A stretch of DNA of 64,000 nt from Bosea sp. BIWAKO-01. Its GTDB lineage: Bacteria; Pseudomonadota; Alphaproteobacteria; Rhizobiales; Beijerinckiaceae. The notes beneath the pieces were generated by a model that was not told the DNA's origin, did no database searches, and saw only the letters and a program-made list of their open reading frames with translations. The translations under genes were made by a program, and so were the position numbers. The stretch spans positions 4,366,501 through 4,430,500 of the forward strand of contig NZ_BCQA01000001.1 in assembly GCF_001748145.1 (NCBI RefSeq), in the 5' to 3' direction. Below are positions 26,345 to 34,983 of this stretch, piece after piece. Within the stretch, counting starts at the first letter, position 1. The number at the start of each line of letters is the position of its first letter.

Positions 26345-27593
26345 CGCTGTGTCCATCCCTGCGGAACGGGCTCTCCGCCGCGAGCGCTTCGCGGGCGGCT
26401 GCAATATGCTCGCGCTCGGTCACGAGATAGGACGAAACCGCGCGGCGCAGGCCGGGATCGGCGAGGTGATGGGCCGAGCGCGTGATGACGGGACGATAGC
26501 CGCGCGCGATCTTGTGCTCGCCCTGTGCGCCGGCTTCGACGCGGGCGAGCCCATGTGCGATCGCGTAGTCGATCGCCTGGTGGTAGCAGAGCTCGAAATG
26601 CAGGAAGGGGTGGTCTTCGATGCAGCCCCAGTTGCGGCCATAGAGCGTATTCGCTCCACGGAAATTGATGGCGCCCGCGATATAGCGCCCGGCGCGTCGG
26701 GCCATGACCAGCACGATGCGCTCGCCCAGTGCTTGTCCGACCAACGAAAAGAAGCGCCGGTTCAGATAGGGCCTGCCCCATTTGCGCGAGCCCGTATCCT
26801 GATAGAAGGCGAAGAAATCATCCCAGACCGCCTCGGTCAGGCTGGCGCCGCTGAGAACCTCCACCGTGATACCGGCCGAAAGCGCCTCGCGTCGCTCGCG
26901 TTTCAGCGCCTTGCGCTTGCGCGAGGCAAGGGTGGCGAGGAAGTCATCATAGGTCGTGAAGCCGTCGTTGCCCCAGTGGAACTGGAGATCGTGGCGCTCG
27001 AGATACCCGGCCTCGAGGAGTGCACCGAGATCGGGCTCCTGCGCGAAGGTGACGTGTATCGAGGAGGAGCGTGTCTGATCGCGCAGTGCCTCCAGCCCGG
27101 CGATCAGGCCGGCGCGTGCTTCGCCGGCGCGCGGCCCGTCGGCCGCGAGGAGGCGGGGACCCGTTGCGGGGGTGAAAGGCGCGGCGACCTGGAGCTTGGG
27201 ATAATAATGCCCACCGGCCCGCTCATAGGCGTCGGCCCAGGCATGATCGAAGACATATTCGCCCTGGCTGTGACCCTTCACGAAACTCGGCGCCGCCGCG
27301 AGCAACCGGTCGTCGCCGTCCTCGACGAGGAGATAGGCGGGAGACCAGCCGGAGCGGCCGCCGATGCAGCCGCTTTCTTCCAGGGCTCTCAGAAAGGCGT
27401 GAGAGACGAAGGGGTTATCCGTGTCTTGCTGAGAAAGTGAATCGGCTGCTTCACAGCCTGATTCAAGCCGTGCAGGCGAAGGCACGCTGGTCGCAGGCGG
27501 GTTGGCGCAGGCGTCCCAGGCTTCCGCCGGCACGGATTTCAACGAGGTCGCGACCCGGACCCGCAGGTCGTTGCGGTCGCGACCTGCACTCAA
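26334..27593 (-). CDS. GNAT/FemAB-like acyltransferase, COG3146 family
   Basis: The 419-aa protein matches the COG3146 (DUF482) family. It has DNPFVSHAFLRALEESGCIG, YVFDHAWADAYERAGGHYYP, LASRKRKALKRERRE, YLNRRFF, and the invariant HFELCYHQAIDYAI then GAQGEHKIARGY. The family has a Fem/GNAT fold, and a role in peptide or cell-wall amino acylation has been suggested. TTG 27593 overlaps the preceding gdpd stop as TTGA, so start choice rests on coupling. The region around residues 30-58 appears to hold an extra loop compared with what I recall of the family. Confidence 0.85.
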   Translation of the reverse strand: MSAGRDRNDLRVRVATSLKSVPAEAWDACANPPATSVPSPARLESGCEAADSLSQQDTDNPFVSHAFLRALEESGCIGGRSGWSPAYLLVEDGDDRLLAAAPSFVKGHSQGEYVFDHAWADAYERAGGHYYPKLQVAAPFTPATGPRLLAADGPRAGEARAGLIAGLEALRDQTRSSSIHVTFAQEPDLGALLEAGYLERHDLQFHWGNDGFTTYDDFLATLASRKRKALKRERREALSAGITVEVLSGASLTEAVWDDFFAFYQDTGSRKWGRPYLNRRFFSLVGQALGERIVLVMARRAGRYIAGAINFRGANTLYGRNWGCIEDHPFLHFELCYHQAIDYAIAHGLARVEAGAQGEHKIARGYRPVITRSAHHLADPGLRRAVSSYLVTEREHIAAAREALAAESPFRRDGHSDEA

Positions 27594-28348
27594 GGGCGGA
27601 ACCCTTCGAAGACCATCTGGTCGGCGTGAACGCGGGCTGTCTCGCGATCCTCGGGGGTGCGCACCGTCCAGCTCATCAGCGGCAGGCCAAGCGCCTTGTT
27701 GCAGAGGAAGGGAGCGGCACTTGGCAGATCCGCGACCTTCCAGGACAGGAAATCGGGTCGGCTTTCCTCGAAATGCAGCAGGTTCGCGAGCGCGTGCTTC
27801 TGGCGCGCGTCGAGCCGGTCGTAGTCGGAATAGGCATATTCATTCATGGCCACGATGCCGCGCGGGATCGCCGGAGCGAGCTCGCGGAGCGCGGTGACGA
27901 TCGTCGGATCGAAGGACTTGAAGACGATCGGCTGACCGGAGCGCCTGGCGACGATCTCGGCTGCGCGTCGCGTCAGCGCGAGATCGCCGTCGAAGCGGCT
28001 CTTGACCTCGATCACCAGCGGCACGCGGCCGGCGATCCGATCGAGAAACGCATCGAGGGTCGGAATCCTGTCGCTGCTGCCCTTCAGTGAAATCGCGGCA
28101 AGCGCATCCGCCGTCCTGGCATTGACATTGCCGGTCTCAGCCGTCAGCCGATCGAGCACGAAATCGTGAAACACCATGGCTTCGCCATCGGCGCTGAGCT
28201 GGATGTCGCATTCGATTCCGAAGGTGCCGGCAATTGCGGCGTCTGCCGCCGAGATGCTGTTCTCGATCAGGCCGGCGGCGAGGTCGTGCAGGCCCCGATG
28301 CGCGATCGGCCGCGCGACCAGCCAGTCGAGGGAAGGACGTGCGCTCAT
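27590..28348 (-). CDS. Glycerophosphodiester phosphodiesterase family protein
   Basis: The 252-aa TIM-barrel enzyme has the GDPD signature PIAHRGLHDLAAGLIENSIS, then IECDIQLSADGEAMVFHDFV with the catalytic H/E/D set, and VIEVKSR. Family members release glycerol-3-phosphate from deacylated phospholipids; the subfamily substrate is not defined here. It overlaps the next gene by 4 bp and the upstream ridA by 1 bp, so it is the second gene of a tight four-gene operon. Confidence 0.92.
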   Translation of the reverse strand: MSARPSLDWLVARPIAHRGLHDLAAGLIENSISAADAAIAGTFGIECDIQLSADGEAMVFHDFVLDRLTAETGNVNARTADALAAISLKGSSDRIPTLDAFLDRIAGRVPLVIEVKSRFDGDLALTRRAAEIVARRSGQPIVFKSFDPTIVTALRELAPAIPRGIVAMNEYAYSDYDRLDARQKHALANLLHFEESRPDFLSWKVADLPSAAPFLCNKALGLPLMSWTVRTPEDRETARVHADQMVFEGFRP

Positions 28349-28821
28349 CAGGCGATCTCGAACATCGCCTCGACCTCGACGGCAGCATCTGCCGGCAGTT
28401 CGGCGACGCCGACGGTCGAGCGGGCATGGCGGCCGCGATCGCCGAGAACCTGGACCATCAGGTCGGACGCGCCGTTCATAATCGCGGGAAGCGCGGAGAA
28501 ATGCGGGGTCGCGTTGATGAAGCCGCCAAGCCGGACGCAGCGCCTGATGCGCTCGAGATCGCCGCCAAGCGCGGCTTTGGCCTGCGCCAGCACGTTGATC
28601 GCGCAGAGGCGCGCGGCCTCGAGCCCGGCTTCGTTGAAGATCTCGGCGCCGAGCTTACCCTTGTGCTTGTCGGAGAGTTTGCCGTCGAGGCCAAAGCAGA
28701 TCTGTCCGGAGATCACCAGCAGGTTGCCGGTGATGACATAGGGCACGTAGTTCGCCACGGGCGCGGCGGGAGCGGGCAGGGTGATGCCCAGTGCGGCGAG
28801 GTTGGCTTCGATTTCGCTCAT
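28348..28821 (-). CDS. RidA family protein (YjgF/YER057c/UK114)
   Basis: A 157-aa RidA-like protein with YVITGNLLVISGQICFGLDG, LGGDLERIRRCVRLGGFINA and the conserved HARSTVGVAELPADAAVEVE containing the substrate-binding arginine. RidA deaminates reactive enamine/imine intermediates made by PLP enzymes; this longer subgroup is not the archetypal RidA and may act on other substrates. It is the first gene of the minus-strand operon and overlaps gdpd by one base. Confidence 0.9.
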   Translation of the reverse strand: MSEIEANLAALGITLPAPAAPVANYVPYVITGNLLVISGQICFGLDGKLSDKHKGKLGAEIFNEAGLEAARLCAINVLAQAKAALGGDLERIRRCVRLGGFINATPHFSALPAIMNGASDLMVQVLGDRGRHARSTVGVAELPADAAVEVEAMFEIA

Positions 28822-29061
28822 CGGGTTAGGCTCCTGGCGCTCGGTCGAGTCGGATCATCTGCGCGGTGGTCCGCCTGGACCTCGGCCCAGAGCTGCGGCG
28901 ACGCAGGATTCCTACATGGCCGATGGCCGGGTAAGCCGCAAGCGCGGGGCCTGCCAAGCGGGGTTGTGCCATGGGCGTAGCTCGCCGCGAGGCGCGCCTT
29001 GTTTGCGCCATTGCCGCATTGCACTAGACTCATCGATCAGGTGCAGCAAGGCGGCGGGCAA

Positions 29062-29910
29062 ATGAACAGAATCGGTTTCGGTCTCCTGGGCGCAGCGGGC
29101 GCTGCGACGCTGCTGCTGATGGCACTGCCAACGGCTGCTCTGGCGCAGGCCAAACCAGGGGAACGCGTCGTCCTGGTGCCGCACCGCGCAGTCTACGATC
29201 TCGTGCTCGACGATGGGAAACCGGCCAAGAACATCGAGGCGGCCCGCGGGCGCATCGCATTCGACTTCACCGGTGATGCCTGCGAGGGGTATGCACTCTC
29301 CTTCCGGCAGGTGACCCAACTCACCAGCGAGGGCGGGCCGCGTACGATCGATGCCCGGACGACGAGCTTCGAAGCAGGGGACGGACAGAGCTACCGCTTC
29401 AAGACCGAGAGTTCCGCAAGTGGCGCGCCGACCGAAATCGTCGACGGCACTGCGAAGAAGTCGGGAGCCGACGGCTATGAGGTCAAGCTGACCGCTCCCA
29501 AGGCGGAGACGCATCGTGAGGCCGGCGACGCGTTGTTTCCCAATGCGCAGATGAAAGCGCTGATCCTGGCGGCGCGAGCGGGCCAGAACACCTTTAGCGT
29601 GCGGCTCTATGACGGCGCCAATAGCGGCAAGGAGGTCTATGACACGCTCTCCGTCATCGGCAAGCACATCGAAACGCCGCCGAGCGAGACGCCGCTGAAG
29701 CGCCCGGAATTCGAGAAACTGACACGCTGGCCCGTCACCGTATCCTATTACAAGGTCGGTTCAGGCGAGGTCACGCCGGCCTATTCGATCTCGTTCGAAC
29801 TGTATGAGAATGGTGTCACCGGCGCGGTCCGGATGGACTATGGCAGTTTCGCGTTGCGCGGCACGCTCACGCGTCTGGATCTTCTGCCTCATCAGGATTG
29901 CGCGAAGTAG
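29062..29910 (+). CDS. eipB: EipB family cell envelope integrity protein (DUF1849)
   Basis: The 282-aa periplasmic protein has a signal peptide ([12 protein letters not shown]) followed by [20 protein letters not shown] and [20 protein letters not shown], and ends [13 protein letters not shown]. The two cysteines, one in DACEGY and one in the last four residues, correspond to the conserved disulfide of Brucella EipB, a beta-spiral envelope protein needed for cell-envelope stress resistance. ATG 29062 starts the signal peptide. Its 3' end overlaps dinB on the opposite strand by 44 bp. Confidence 0.9.
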   Translation: MNRIGFGLLGAAGAATLLLMALPTAALAQAKPGERVVLVPHRAVYDLVLDDGKPAKNIEAARGRIAFDFTGDACEGYALSFRQVTQLTSEGGPRTIDARTTSFEAGDGQSYRFKTESSASGAPTEIVDGTAKKSGADGYEVKLTAPKAETHREAGDALFPNAQMKALILAARAGQNTFSVRLYDGANSGKEVYDTLSVIGKHIETPPSETPLKRPEFEKLTRWPVTVSYYKVGSGEVTPAYSISFELYENGVTGAVRMDYGSFALRGTLTRLDLLPHQDCAK

Positions 29911-31231
29911 CCTTGGTTCCCGAGTGCGGTCGGTCCGGGCTGCGCAGGCTCAGGCCTTTTCCGATCGCATCATCGCCGAAGCGGGCGCGGAGCTTGTCGA
30001 GCGCGCCCTCCATCGCCTTGAGACGCGGGGTGGCAACGTCGGCGAGGTCGCCATGGTCAGCCTCCTCGGGGCCGGCGAGATCGCTTGCGCCGATGCCGAT
30101 CAGCCGGTAGCGCTGCCCGGTGCATTCGCGTTTCAGTAGTTCGCGTCCAGCCGCAAAGAGGCGTCCGGCGAGCTGCGTTGGTTCAGGCAAGCGGCTCGCA
30201 CGCGTGATCGAATGAAACTCCGCCGTCTTCAGCTTCAAGGTGACGGTTCGCCCGGCAAGCTCCTGGGCCTTGAGGCGCTTCGAGGTCTTTTCGCACAGGC
30301 GCCAGAGAATCGGCTCCAGCTCGTCGAACCGGGAGAGGTCGACATCAAGCGTGGTTTCGCTGGAGACGCTCTTGGTCTCGTGATCCGGCGTCACCTTGCG
30401 GGCGTCGATGCCATTGGCGAGGTTCTTCAGCCGCGGTCCGTCCTTGCCAGCAAGCCGGAACAGCGCCTCTGTCGGCGCCTCCCGCAAATCGCCGATCAGA
30501 CGAAAGCCGGATTCGGCCAGCTTGGCTGCGCTTGCCTTGCCGATGCCCGGGATCAGGCTGACCGGCTTGTCGGCGAGAAAGGCGACGGCTTCGCCGCGGC
30601 CGATGATCGAGAAACCGCGCGGCTTGTCCAGGTCGGAGGCGACCTTGGCCAGGAATTTGGCATAGGACAGACCGACGGAAATGGTGATGCCGATCTCGTT
30701 CTCGATCCGCCTGGCGAAGCGCGCAAGCGTGATCGCCGGGCTGGCGTGATGCAGCCTCTCAGTGCCCGAGAGATCGAGGAAGGCCTCGTCGATCGAGAGT
30801 GGCTCGACCAGCGGCGTCAGTTCCCGCATCAGCTGCCTGACCTCACGCCCGACCGCGACGTATTTCGCCATGTTTGGCTTCACAACCACGGCCTCGGGGC
30901 AGGCCTTCAAGGCCTGGAACATCGGCATCGCGGAACGGACGCCGTAAGTGCGGGCAATATAGCAGGCCGTGGAGACGACGCCGCGCTTGCGGCCGCCGAT
31001 GATCACCGGCTTGTCGAGCAGGGAAGGATCGTCCCGCTTCTCGACCGCTGCGTAGAAGGCGTCACAGTCGATATGAGCGAGGCTCAGGCTGTCCCGTTCG
31101 GGATGGCAGATCAGGCGCGGCGAGCCGCAGGTGCGACAGCGGCGTGAAGCTCCCGCCGCGCCGTCATTGTCAGTGAGGCAATCGCGGCAGAATGCAGGCG
31201 CCTGGCGCGGCCGGTCACGCTCTTCGGTCAA
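29867..31231 (-). CDS. dinB: DNA polymerase IV with N-terminal Cys4 motif
   Basis: A 454-aa Y-family polymerase. The palm starts [20 protein letters not shown] with the metal ligand D55, followed by [29 protein letters not shown] and the little-finger domain. Before the palm, residues 15-35 contain C15-x2-C18 ... C32-x2-C35, a likely zinc-binding element absent from E. coli Pol IV. It performs error-prone translesion synthesis. It overlaps the DUF3572 stop region by 4 bp upstream and eipB by 44 bp tail-to-tail. No alphaproteobacterial LexA box (GTTC-N7-GTTC) was found upstream. Confidence 0.94.
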   Translation of the reverse strand: MTEERDRPRQAPAFCRDCLTDNDGAAGASRRCRTCGSPRLICHPERDSLSLAHIDCDAFYAAVEKRDDPSLLDKPVIIGGRKRGVVSTACYIARTYGVRSAMPMFQALKACPEAVVVKPNMAKYVAVGREVRQLMRELTPLVEPLSIDEAFLDLSGTERLHHASPAITLARFARRIENEIGITISVGLSYAKFLAKVASDLDKPRGFSIIGRGEAVAFLADKPVSLIPGIGKASAAKLAESGFRLIGDLREAPTEALFRLAGKDGPRLKNLANGIDARKVTPDHETKSVSSETTLDVDLSRFDELEPILWRLCEKTSKRLKAQELAGRTVTLKLKTAEFHSITRASRLPEPTQLAGRLFAAGRELLKRECTGQRYRLIGIGASDLAGPEEADHGDLADVATPRLKAMEGALDKLRARFGDDAIGKGLSLRSPDRPHSGTKATSRNPDEAEDPDA

Positions 31232-31518
31232 GCATCGTCACCATGGTGCGGGCCGGCGAGGATTTCCCGCGCCTGCCCAATGATTTCCGGATTCAGGCTT
31301 AAGTTTCCAACAAATTCGAGCAGGAGCGATTCGTTGCCGAGAAGGTGATCGAGCACTGCGACCAGGAAGCCGGGCTCGCCGGCTGCTGCACGCAATGTCT
31401 CCGGTCCAAGCCCCGTTGCGGCCAGAAATGGCTCGATTCGCGCGGAATCGGCAGCGAGGAAGCCCAAGGCACGCAAGGCAAGGGTTTCAGCATCGGGTGA
31501 AGCGATCGAACGTGGCAT
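31228..31518 (-). CDS. DUF3572 family protein
   Basis: The 96-aa acidic helical protein includes [40 protein letters not shown] and [14 protein letters not shown], typical of DUF3572. This family is found in alphaproteobacteria, often beside dinB or divK. It is the first gene of a two-gene unit with dinB (4-bp overlap) and is divergent from divK across 134 bp. Function unknown. Confidence 0.88.
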   Translation of the reverse strand: MPRSIASPDAETLALRALGFLAADSARIEPFLAATGLGPETLRAAAGEPGFLVAVLDHLLGNESLLLEFVGNLSLNPEIIGQAREILAGPHHGDDA

Positions 31519-31652
31519 GGTCGGTTGTCGGGTCCAGGATCAGGTTTGCGTTTCGTCAACGGCTGGCGTGCTAGGATGATCATCGAACGGAGCTGTCGGC
31601 TTGGAAAGCCTGGAATAGACCGACGCCTTCCGAGGCGAAACAGGGGAACGGC

Positions 31653-32024
31653 ATGACGAAGACGGTCCTGATCGTCGAGGACAACGAGCTCAACATGAAG
31701 CTCTTCAACGATCTTCTCGAGGCGCATGGCTATGCGACGCTGAAGACGGCCGATGGCATCGAGGCTATCGAGCTGGCGCGCGCGCATCATCCCGATCTGA
31801 TCCTGATGGATATCCAGCTCCCCGAAGTCTCGGGACTGGAGGTCACGAAGTGGATCAAGGAAGACGACACGCTCAAGTCCATCCCGGTGATCGCGGTGAC
31901 CGCCTTTGCAATGAAGGGGGATGAGGAGCGGATCCGGGAGGGCGGCTGCGAGGCCTATCTCTCGAAACCGATTTCAGTCGCCAAATTCCTGGAAACAGTA
32001 CGCGCCTATGCCGGCGCGGCCTGA
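31653..32024 (+). CDS. divK: Cell-cycle response regulator DivK
   Basis: A 123-aa single-domain receiver starting [20 protein letters not shown], with phosphoacceptor D53 in [15 protein letters not shown], the switch threonine in [11 protein letters not shown] and the lysine in YLSKPI. It has no output domain. In Caulobacter and Brucella, DivK is phosphorylated by DivJ/PleC-type kinases and controls the CtrA pathway and asymmetric division. pleD follows 17 bp downstream, the standard arrangement, so they are co-transcribed. Confidence 0.96.
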   Translation: MTKTVLIVEDNELNMKLFNDLLEAHGYATLKTADGIEAIELARAHHPDLILMDIQLPEVSGLEVTKWIKEDDTLKSIPVIAVTAFAMKGDEERIREGGCEAYLSKPISVAKFLETVRAYAGAA

Positions 32025-32041
32025 GCGGCGGGGGCGGCTCC

Positions 32042-33418
32042 ATGTCTGCGCGTGTCCTGGTCGTCGATGACATCCTCACAAATGTGAAGCTGCTCGAGGC
32101 CAAGCTGTCGGCGGAATATTTTGACGTGACGACGGCCCTCAACGGGCTCGACGCTCTGGCGATCTGCGAGCGCGGCGAGGCTGATATCGTGCTGCTCGAC
32201 GTCATGATGCCGGGCTTGAACGGCTTCGAGGTCTGCCGGCGGCTAAAGAACAGCCCGACCACCGCCCATATCCCTGTCGTGATGGTGACCGCACTCGATC
32301 AGCCGAGCGACCGGCTGAAGGGGCTCGATGCCGGAGCCGATGATTTCCTGACCAAACCGATCGACGATGCCGCCCTCTTCGCCCGGGTGCGCAGCTTGGT
32401 GCGGCTGAAGTCGGTCACCGACGAATTGCGCCACCGGGCAATCGCATCGCGGCGTCTCGGCATCGCCGATCCGCTGGCTGCAGCGGCGTCCGAGACCGGG
32501 CTGAACGGCCGCGTCCTGCTGATCGAAGATCGTCCCACAGCTTCCGAGCGGCTCTCCAGCGCGCTTTCGACGTTTCACAGCGTCGAGGTCGTGGCAGACC
32601 CGAATCTGGCACTCGCCAAGGCGGCCGAGGGCGATTTCGAAGCCATCCTCGTCAGTCTCGACCTGCAGAACCATGACGGCCTCAGGCTGTGCAGCCAGCT
32701 GCGCTCATTGGAGCGGACCCGCAACGTCTCGGTGCTGCTGCTCGGCGAGGCCGAGGACCGCGCTCGCATCCTGCGCGGACTGGAGATCGGTGCGCATGAT
32801 TTCCTGATGCGTCCGGTCGACCGCAACGAGCTGTTGGCGCGGGTGCGCACGCAGATTCGCCGAAAGCGCTTCACCGAGCGCCTGCGCGACAGTGTCCAGT
32901 CCTCCATGGAAATGGCGGTGATGGATCAGCTCACCGGGCTGCATAATCGGCGCTATCTCGACAGCCGCCTCAGCACTCTCTTCGACGAATCGGCACTCCG
33001 AGCCAGGTCGCTTGCCATGCTCGTCCTCGATGTCGACCGCTTCAAGGTCGTCAACGACAGCTGGGGGCATGATGCCGGCGACGAGGTGCTGCGCGAGTTC
33101 GCGGACCGGGTGCGCGCCTGCACGCGCGGCATCGATCTCGTCGCCCGCCTTGGTGGCGAGGAGGTCGTCGTCGTTCTGCCGGATACGACGCTGGATGCGG
33201 CCTTCGCCGTGGCCGAGCGAATCCGAGAGAAGGTCGAGGTCGAGCCCTTCGCCATCCAGAGCAACTCACGGACGATCGGCGTCACCGTTTCAATCGGCGT
33301 CGCCAGCCGGCGCGCCGGCGATCTCTCGCCGGCCGAGATGATGAAGCGGGCCGATGATGCGCTTTACCGTGCCAAGGAAAGCGGCCGGAACCGCGTGATC
33401 GTCGCCAGCGCGGCGTAA
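32042..33418 (+). CDS. pleD: PleD-type response regulator with GGDEF (diguanylate cyclase) domain
   Basis: The 458-aa protein has REC1 (phosphoacceptor D53 in VLLDVMMPG), a second degenerate REC (no Asp at the equivalent site in ILVSLDLQNHDG) and a C-terminal GGDEF domain. This is the PleD architecture, in which REC1 phosphorylation drives dimerisation. The catalytic loop reads ARLGGEEVVVVLP, that is GGEEV rather than GGEEF. The product-inhibition I-site R-x-x-D (RGID) is present five residues before. PleD makes c-di-GMP during the swarmer-to-stalked transition. It is transcribed with divK. Confidence 0.95.
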   Translation: MSARVLVVDDILTNVKLLEAKLSAEYFDVTTALNGLDALAICERGEADIVLLDVMMPGLNGFEVCRRLKNSPTTAHIPVVMVTALDQPSDRLKGLDAGADDFLTKPIDDAALFARVRSLVRLKSVTDELRHRAIASRRLGIADPLAAAASETGLNGRVLLIEDRPTASERLSSALSTFHSVEVVADPNLALAKAAEGDFEAILVSLDLQNHDGLRLCSQLRSLERTRNVSVLLLGEAEDRARILRGLEIGAHDFLMRPVDRNELLARVRTQIRRKRFTERLRDSVQSSMEMAVMDQLTGLHNRRYLDSRLSTLFDESALRARSLAMLVLDVDRFKVVNDSWGHDAGDEVLREFADRVRACTRGIDLVARLGGEEVVVVLPDTTLDAAFAVAERIREKVEVEPFAIQSNSRTIGVTVSIGVASRRAGDLSPAEMMKRADDALYRAKESGRNRVIVASAA

Positions 33419-34140
33419 ACCAACCCTGTAAACCTTTCCAGGTAGGGTTAACCATCGATGAAGATTCGAGAATCGATCTGATTCAATTGCAATCGAAAGG
33501 CGGGTGCGTAGGGTCATTTCCAACGCAGCCCGCCCTGGGCTGCCCGAAATGCCCCTCGGGAGCTCAGGTCCGCCGCATCTCCTGGGAATCCGAAGGGCTC
33601 GGTCGGTCGGCCGCGGTACATCTGGCCTCATCAGAGCCGCAGCCGGCCGGCCACCATGCCGCAAGGCGCACGATCAAAGATAGTGCGACAGCCCTGCTGC
33701 GACGGCGTAGCCAAAAAGGCCGAAGGCCGCGAGCAGCCCCAGCAGCAATAGCCCGGCCTTGATCCTGCTCGACGCGAAGCGCGAGGAATCGAGTTCGACG
33801 ATCAGCTTCAGGAATTCACGCACGGCGCCGTGCGGCCTGGCGGGACGGGCCGCCTTCTTGTCACCGCTGCTCACACGAAACTCCGCATCGCGACTGGAGA
33901 TTGTCCGCGTCGGAAATGGGGGGAGCTAAGCCATTCGGCAAGCCCCGAAGGTCGGCGGAAGTCGCGGGCGCGGGGCGAGCTGCAACTCCTGCTGATGAAG
34001 CTCGCTGGAATGTGTTTATGCTGCGGTGCAGCATGTGAATCCCCGTCTGCGCCAGTTCGTGGTAGTCTGCTGGAGATTCGACTCCGGTGGGACCCGGGGC
34101 AGAAGAGGCTGGCCTGAGATCCTCAAACGGGGAGCGACCC
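33419..34140. other. Intergenic region between pleD and the secreted Cys-rich gene
   Basis: The 722-bp gap contains a short minus-strand membrane-protein ORF (33674-33874, listed separately). Just after pleD there is a small interrupted hairpin, AACCCT...AGGGTT (33422-33449). Three GANTC sites cluster at 33463-33484. The stretch 33875-34140 is the shared upstream region of two divergent genes, with no further coding signal. Confidence 0.5.
33674..33874 (-). CDS. Hypothetical small single-pass membrane protein
   Basis: A 66-aa ORF: basic start, then VREFLKLIVELDSSRFASSR, then one hydrophobic helix (AGLLLLGLLAAFGLFGYAVA) near the C-terminus. GTG 33874 has GGAG six nt upstream. The tail-anchor-like topology and a proper ribosome binding site make it plausible, but I recognise no family. 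Confidence 0.5.
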   Translation of the reverse strand: MSSGDKKAARPARPHGAVREFLKLIVELDSSRFASSRIKAGLLLLGLLAAFGLFGYAVAAGLSHYL

Positions 34141-34467
34141 ATGCGTATTCTCGCATTGGCGCTCTGCCTCGCGGCGTTTCTGCCGGGCGGAGGGCTTGTC
34201 CATGCACATAGCTGGTATCCATACGATTGTTGCAGCGACCAAGACTGCTGGCCCATGGGCCAGGATGTCGACGCGCGCGAGCCGGATCCCCGGATCGTGC
34301 CCGGCGGCTACCTGACCTATGACGGCTATTTCATCCCTGAGGGGGCGACGCGTGCGTCCCTGGATGGCCGCTTTCATATTTGCCGGCGGGGTGGAACCCT
34401 GACCGGTAGCGTGATTGCTCCGTCGCAGAAGCCGTTCTGCCTGTTCGTGCCCAGACAGGTGTTCTGA
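34141..34467 (+). CDS. Secreted cysteine-rich hypothetical protein
   Basis: The 108-aa protein begins with a signal peptide (LALALCLAAFLPGGGLVHA), then HSWYPYDCCSDQDCWPM, YLTYDGYFIPEG, HICRRG and PFCLF. That gives at least five cysteines in the mature part, suggesting disulfides or metal binding in the periplasm. ATG 34141 follows GGGGAG. Similar HSWYP-x2-CCS proteins are common as hypotheticals in Hyphomicrobiales, by my recollection; the function is unknown. A strong inverted repeat follows the stop codon. Confidence 0.75.
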   Translation: MRILALALCLAAFLPGGGLVHAHSWYPYDCCSDQDCWPMGQDVDAREPDPRIVPGGYLTYDGYFIPEGATRASLDGRFHICRRGGTLTGSVIAPSQKPFCLFVPRQVF

Positions 34468-34480
34468 ACAGGACCGAATC

Positions 34481-34525
34481 GTTAGATCATCGGGCCGAAT
34501 CTCGTGTCCGGCCCGATGATCTAAC
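34481..34525. repeat. Perfect 17-bp inverted repeat
   Basis: GTTAGATCATCGGGCCG (34481-34497) and its exact reverse complement (34509-34525) enclose an 11-nt loop, starting 13 bp after the stop of the secreted protein gene. No T-tract follows on either strand, so it is an atypical terminator. It could instead be a dispersed palindromic element or an mRNA-stabilising stem. Confidence 0.75.
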
Positions 34526-34535
34526 CTTCCATGCT

Positions 34536-34582
34536 GGCATCGGCTTTCCCGAAAACCGCAATCCACTTTACGGGCCGATGCC
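34536..34582. repeat. Dispersed intergenic palindrome, family A, copy 2
   Basis: GGCATCGG pairs with CCGATGCC, and an inner CCCG pairs with CGGG, around a loop containing AAAACCGCAATCCACTTT. The core 34549-34580 matches the copy at 2754-2785 at 27 of 32 positions. It lies between the secreted protein gene and the rpmG terminator. Confidence 0.6.
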
Positions 34583-34588
34583 CTGGCG

Positions 34589-34620
34589 AAAAAAAGAACC
34601 GCCCGGGTCACGGGCGGTTC
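34589..34620 (-). terminator. Rho-independent terminator of rpmG
   Basis: On the minus strand, GAACCGCCCG pairs with CGGGCGGTTC around a 5-nt loop, followed by a run of seven T. It lies 36 bp after the rpmG stop and is a textbook intrinsic terminator. Confidence 0.93.
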
Positions 34621-34655
34621 CTTGAACTTTGGTTATGCCGAAAAGGCGACCAGGA

Positions 34656-34823
34656 TCACTTGATCTTGGTTTCCTTGAACTCGACGTGCTTGCGCGCGAC
34701 CGGGTCGTACTTCTTCTTCGACATCTTCTCGGTCATCGTGCGGGAGTTCTTCTTCGTCACGTAGAAGAAACCGGTATCCGCCGTCGACAGCAGCTTGATC
34801 TTGATGGTCACGGCCTTGGCCAT
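34656..34823 (-). CDS. rpmG: 50S ribosomal protein L33
   Basis: The 55-aa product reads [20 protein letters not shown], then [20 protein letters not shown] and [15 protein letters not shown], a full-length alphaproteobacterial L33 of the cysteine-free type. ATG 34823 is the only reasonable start. It is a structural component of the large ribosomal subunit near the exit site. The gene is monocistronic with a strong intrinsic terminator. Lack of the zinc-binding cysteines means no C+/C- paralogue switching can be inferred from this copy. Confidence 0.97.
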   Translation of the reverse strand: MAKAVTIKIKLLSTADTGFFYVTKKNSRTMTEKMSKKKYDPVARKHVEFKETKIK

Positions 34824-34983
34824 GGGTTCCGTCCTCGAGCCTGGCGGGCCGCGGTCTGGCCCTCATAAAACAAAATGGCCGGGGGAACCCGGCAAACCGT
34901 TCCCGGGGAGATGCCGCAAGCCAGTGGCGAAGTCAAGAAAGAATGCCCGAACGGAGCGAACAGTTTGCCTCAGGGGCAACCTG

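Noticed and set aside
31519..31652. SOS (LexA) box upstream of DUF3572-dinB
   Set aside because: No GTTC-N7-GTTC on either strand in the divergent gap.
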